In this document: positions 5,082 through 7,213 of the stretch, piece by piece
How positions within the stretch are numbered: position 1 is the stretch's first letter
How the letters are laid out: each line of letters opens with the position of its first letter
Assembly (NCBI GenBank): GCA_029932895.1
Contig: JAOZPF010000145.1
Coordinates: 1 to 7,213, forward strand
DNA: 7,213 nucleotides
DNA from: Anaerolineae bacterium
Lineage (GTDB): Bacteria; Chloroflexota; Anaerolineae; B4-G1; DUEL01
Reading direction: 5' to 3'
Position numbers and translations under genes: made by a program
The notes under the pieces: model-generated
The model's input: only the letters and a program-made list of their open reading frames with translations
Database searches by the model: none
Told to the model about the DNA's origin: nothing

Positions 5082-6425
5082 TTAATCTGCCGACTCAACC
5101 CGTCGCCACACCAACGCAGCCAACTCCCGTGCGCGCGCGGTGATAGCCTCCTCATCCAGGGTGAGAAGCTGCCGCTCGCGCATCAGGACTTGGCCGGCGC
5201 AGACAGTGGCTGTGATCATTGACGCCTCGTAACCAAAGAGCAAGTGCCAGGGCAGATTCCCCTCAGTCAGCGGCGTCGTCGGGTGATAGTCGACCATCAC
5301 CAGATCGGCGGCCGCACCAGGGGCCAGCTCGGCCAACCGCAATTGCGGCCAAAAAGTGGCCGCCAGCGCCGCGTTGTTACCGTAGGCCAGCCGCATCACC
5401 ATGTCGCCCGGCATCGCCCGAGGGTCGCGCTGGTGCAGCTTGTGCACCAGGTAGGCAGCCTTCATCTCGGCGAACATATTGTTGGAGAAACCATCGTTGC
5501 CCAGGCCCACCCGCACCCCCGCCCGCAGCATCTCCTCCACCGCCGCTACTCCCACCCCGTTGTTCATATTCGAACGAGGTTGGTGAGTGACCCACGTACC
5601 GCTATCGGCAAGCACCGCCATCTCCGCCTCATCCACGTGGACGCAGTGGACAGCGATGGAGCGCGGCCCCAACACCCCCGCGTCGTACAGCCGGCGGACG
5701 ACACGCTTGCCGCTCTTGCGCAGGCTGTCCTCCTGGTCGGCCATGTCCTCGGCGACGTGGATGTGGAAGCCAATTCCCAACCCCTGCGCCGCAGCGACGC
5801 AGTCAGCCAGGGTCTCATCGGAGAGGGTGAGCGAGGCGTGAAGGCCGAAGGAGGAAGCTAATTGCGAATTGCGAGTTGCGGATTGCGAGGTGGCAAAACG
5901 TACGTTTTCGACGATGCCGGCCCGGGCACGCTCCGGCCCATCCCGGTCGGTGACCTCGTAGCAGAGCGAGGCCCGTACCCCAGCCTCCCGCACCGCCTCG
6001 GCGATGACATCCAGGCTACCGGCGATATCGTTGGGACTGGCGTGATGGTCGATGAGAGTGGTCGTGCCGTGGCGCACCGCATCCACCAGGCAGACCAGGG
6101 CGGAGGCACGCACGTCCTCCAGCGTCAGGGCCTTGTCCAACCGCCACCACAGCCGCTCCAGAATCTGGGGAAAATTGGCTGGCGGGTCGCCAGGGACCGC
6201 CATCCCGCGGGCAAAGGCCCCGTAAAAGTGAGTATGACCGCAGATGGCAGCCGGCATCACCAACTGCCCATCCGCATCCCACTGCTCCTCGTGTGGGTGG
6301 CGGGTGGCCAACTCCGATGTAGTGCCGACCGCGGCGATGCTTTCACCTTCGATCAGCAGAGCCCCATCCTCGATCAACTGTGGTTCTTCGCCCAGCGTTG
6401 CCAGTCGCGCGTGTGTGATCAACAT
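5082..6425 (-). CDS. ssnA: SsnA-family aminohydrolase (amidohydrolase superfamily)
   Basis: A 447-residue metal-dependent hydrolase, close to the ~440 of E. coli SsnA. Conserved blocks: metal-site CGHTHFYG (H64, H66), LWWRLDKAL (92-100), TLIDHHASP (123-131), SLCYEVTDRDG (153-163), HIHVAED with H223 and E226, HCVHVDE with H260, RSNMNN (284-289) and GLGNDGFSNNM with D311. These match SsnA, a deaminase-like protein named for its association with selenium and molybdenum hydroxylase clusters; its substrate is unknown. GGGAGG at 6437-6432 suits the ATG at 6425 (6-nt spacing) better than the ATG at 6428 (3 nt). Oddity: residues 180-189 (SQSATRNSQL) are encoded by a heptanucleotide repeat in a variable surface segment. 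It starts 27 bp after the ABC gene and is probably transcribed with it. Confidence 0.88.
   Translation of the reverse strand: MLITHARLATLGEEPQLIEDGALLIEGESIAAVGTTSELATRHPHEEQWDADGQLVMPAAICGHTHFYGAFARGMAVPGDPPANFPQILERLWWRLDKALTLEDVRASALVCLVDAVRHGTTTLIDHHASPNDIAGSLDVIAEAVREAGVRASLCYEVTDRDGPERARAGIVENVRFATSQSATRNSQLASSFGLHASLTLSDETLADCVAAAQGLGIGFHIHVAEDMADQEDSLRKSGKRVVRRLYDAGVLGPRSIAVHCVHVDEAEMAVLADSGTWVTHQPRSNMNNGVGVAAVEEMLRAGVRVGLGNDGFSNNMFAEMKAAYLVHKLHQRDPRAMPGDMVMRLAYGNNAALAATFWPQLRLAELAPGAAADLVMVDYHPTTPLTEGNLPWHLLFGYEASMITATVCAGQVLMRERQLLTLDEEAITARARELAALVWRRVESAD
5861..5888 (-). repeat. Heptanucleotide tandem repeat inside ssnA
   Basis: Four head-to-tail 7-bp units read TCGCAAT, CCGCAAC, TCGCAAT, TCGCAAT on the minus strand, with two substitutions in one unit. 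The array lies in the coding sequence and stays in frame, encoding SQSATRNSQL. Repeats of this kind are more familiar between genes. I see no other copy in the window. Confidence 0.8.
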
Positions 6426-6452
6426 CATGCACCTCCCAATCCAATCATCTCG

Positions 6453-7213
6453 TCATCCGTCCCTCTCTCCAGCCGTCGCAAGATTCAACTGGCGACGGTA
6501 GAGCTGGCTATAGAGCCCACCGCGGCGCAACAACTCGCGGTGGTCCCCCACTTCGCTGATATACCCCTCTTCCAAAGCAATGATCTTGGCCGCGTGGCGG
6601 ATGGTGCTCAGCCGGTGAGCGATGACCAGCGACGTGCGCCCCTTCAGCACCGACTCCAGAGCCCGCTGGATCAGGTACTCCGCCTCGGCGTCCACCGACG
6701 AAGTCGCCTCGTCAAGAATGAGAATACGGGGGTCGGCCAGGATGGCCCGTGCCAGGGCCAGGCGCTGCTTCTGACCACCGCTCAGCCGCACTCCCCGCTC
6801 GCCGATCTCGGTGTCGTAGCCATTGGGCAGGGCCATGATAAAGTCGTGGGCGTAGGCGGTCTGGGCCGCAGCGACGATCTCCTCATCAGTAGCGTCGGGC
6901 TTGCCATAGAGCAAGTTTTCGCGCACGGTGCCGTTAAAGAGGAACGTATCCTGCAGGACCACCCCCACCTGGCTGCGCAGCGAGGCCAGAGTCACCTCCC
7001 GCAGGTCGTAGCCGTCAACAATGATGCGGCCGGCGATGGGATCGTAAAAACGGCAGAGCAGGTTGGCGATGCTCGTCTTACCCGCGCCACTCGGCCCCAC
7101 CAGCGCCACCATCTCGCCGGGAGCCATGCGAAAACTTATCCCGTGGAGCACATCGTCCCCTGTGCCGTAGCGAAAGGTCACATCGTCAAAGACCACTTCG
7201 CCCGCAAGCGGGG
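6453..7213 (-). CDS. ABC exporter, C-terminal ATP-binding domain (partial)
   Basis: The frame is open to the right window edge, so the N-terminal membrane domain and true start lie outside; 252 residues are visible. A GTG at 7196 falls inside the domain and is not the start. The nucleotide-binding domain is complete: an A-loop tyrosine (FRYG), Walker A GPSGAGKT (7097-7074), Q-loop in VVLQDTFLF, signature LSGGQ (6785-6771) followed by KQRLALARAIL, Walker B LILDEA with DEATSSVD (near 6713) and H-loop AHRLST (H at 6617-6615). The LSGGQKQR and ATSSVD forms are typical of MsbA/LmrA/MDR-type exporters with membrane and ATPase domains fused in one chain. That is an inference, since the membrane part is not visible, and the cargo cannot be told. 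It ends 27 bp before ssnA. Confidence 0.92.
   Translation of the reverse strand, partial: PLAGEVVFDDVTFRYGTGDDVLHGISFRMAPGEMVALVGPSGAGKTSIANLLCRFYDPIAGRIIVDGYDLREVTLASLRSQVGVVLQDTFLFNGTVRENLLYGKPDATDEEIVAAAQTAYAHDFIMALPNGYDTEIGERGVRLSGGQKQRLALARAILADPRILILDEATSSVDAEAEYLIQRALESVLKGRTSLVIAHRLSTIRHAAKIIALEEGYISEVGDHRELLRRGGLYSQLYRRQLNLATAGERDG

Noticed and set aside
5244..5861. A 205-residue plus-strand frame opposite ssnA
   Set aside because: It is His/Arg/Pro-rich, typical of the reverse complement of a high-GC gene, and the SsnA reading has full family conservation.

Overview
The window is high-GC bacterial DNA, densely packed, with the genes in two converging blocks. The translated proteins and gene neighbourhood (a radical-SAM-linked DUF2344 protein, L21, L27, L31, thymidine kinase, duplicated Hpt, SsnA-like amidohydrolase) look most like a Chloroflexota (Anaerolineae-type) chromosome. 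This assignment is an inference from protein style and gene order and has not been tested by a search. I see no tRNA, rRNA, CRISPR array or insertion sequence, and no gene-free stretch longer than about 145 bp.

Plus-strand block (1-3715). The tail of a radical SAM protein overlaps its DUF2344 partner by ATGA. Seven bases after DUF2344 ends there is a full-consensus sigma-70 promoter. It drives rplU (L21), rpmA (L27) and rpmE (L31), and this ribosomal unit closes with a strong intrinsic terminator. The L31 gene is unusual: a canonical zinc-binding L31 is followed in the same frame by a domain resembling the C-terminal domain of RNA polymerase alpha. After the terminator come tdk (thymidine kinase) and two adjacent hypoxanthine-guanine phosphoribosyltransferase paralogues. 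They form a tightly spaced nucleoside/nucleobase salvage operon.

Minus-strand block (7213-3737, reading right to left). The ATP-binding end of an ABC exporter (cut by the window edge) is followed 24 bp later by an SsnA-family amidohydrolase. A weak terminator-like hairpin and an extended -10 promoter separate these from a two-CBS-plus-ACT protein (AcuB-like). Next is a GAF-fold free methionine-(R)-sulfoxide reductase, which converges on the second hpt gene with only 21 bp between the stops.

Most of the window is housekeeping. The items most worth a second look are the L31/alpha-CTD-like fusion, the diverged purine-stacking residue in the first Hpt of the tandem pair, and a heptanucleotide repeat that has entered the ssnA reading frame without breaking it. 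I did not find a convincing new multi-gene system.
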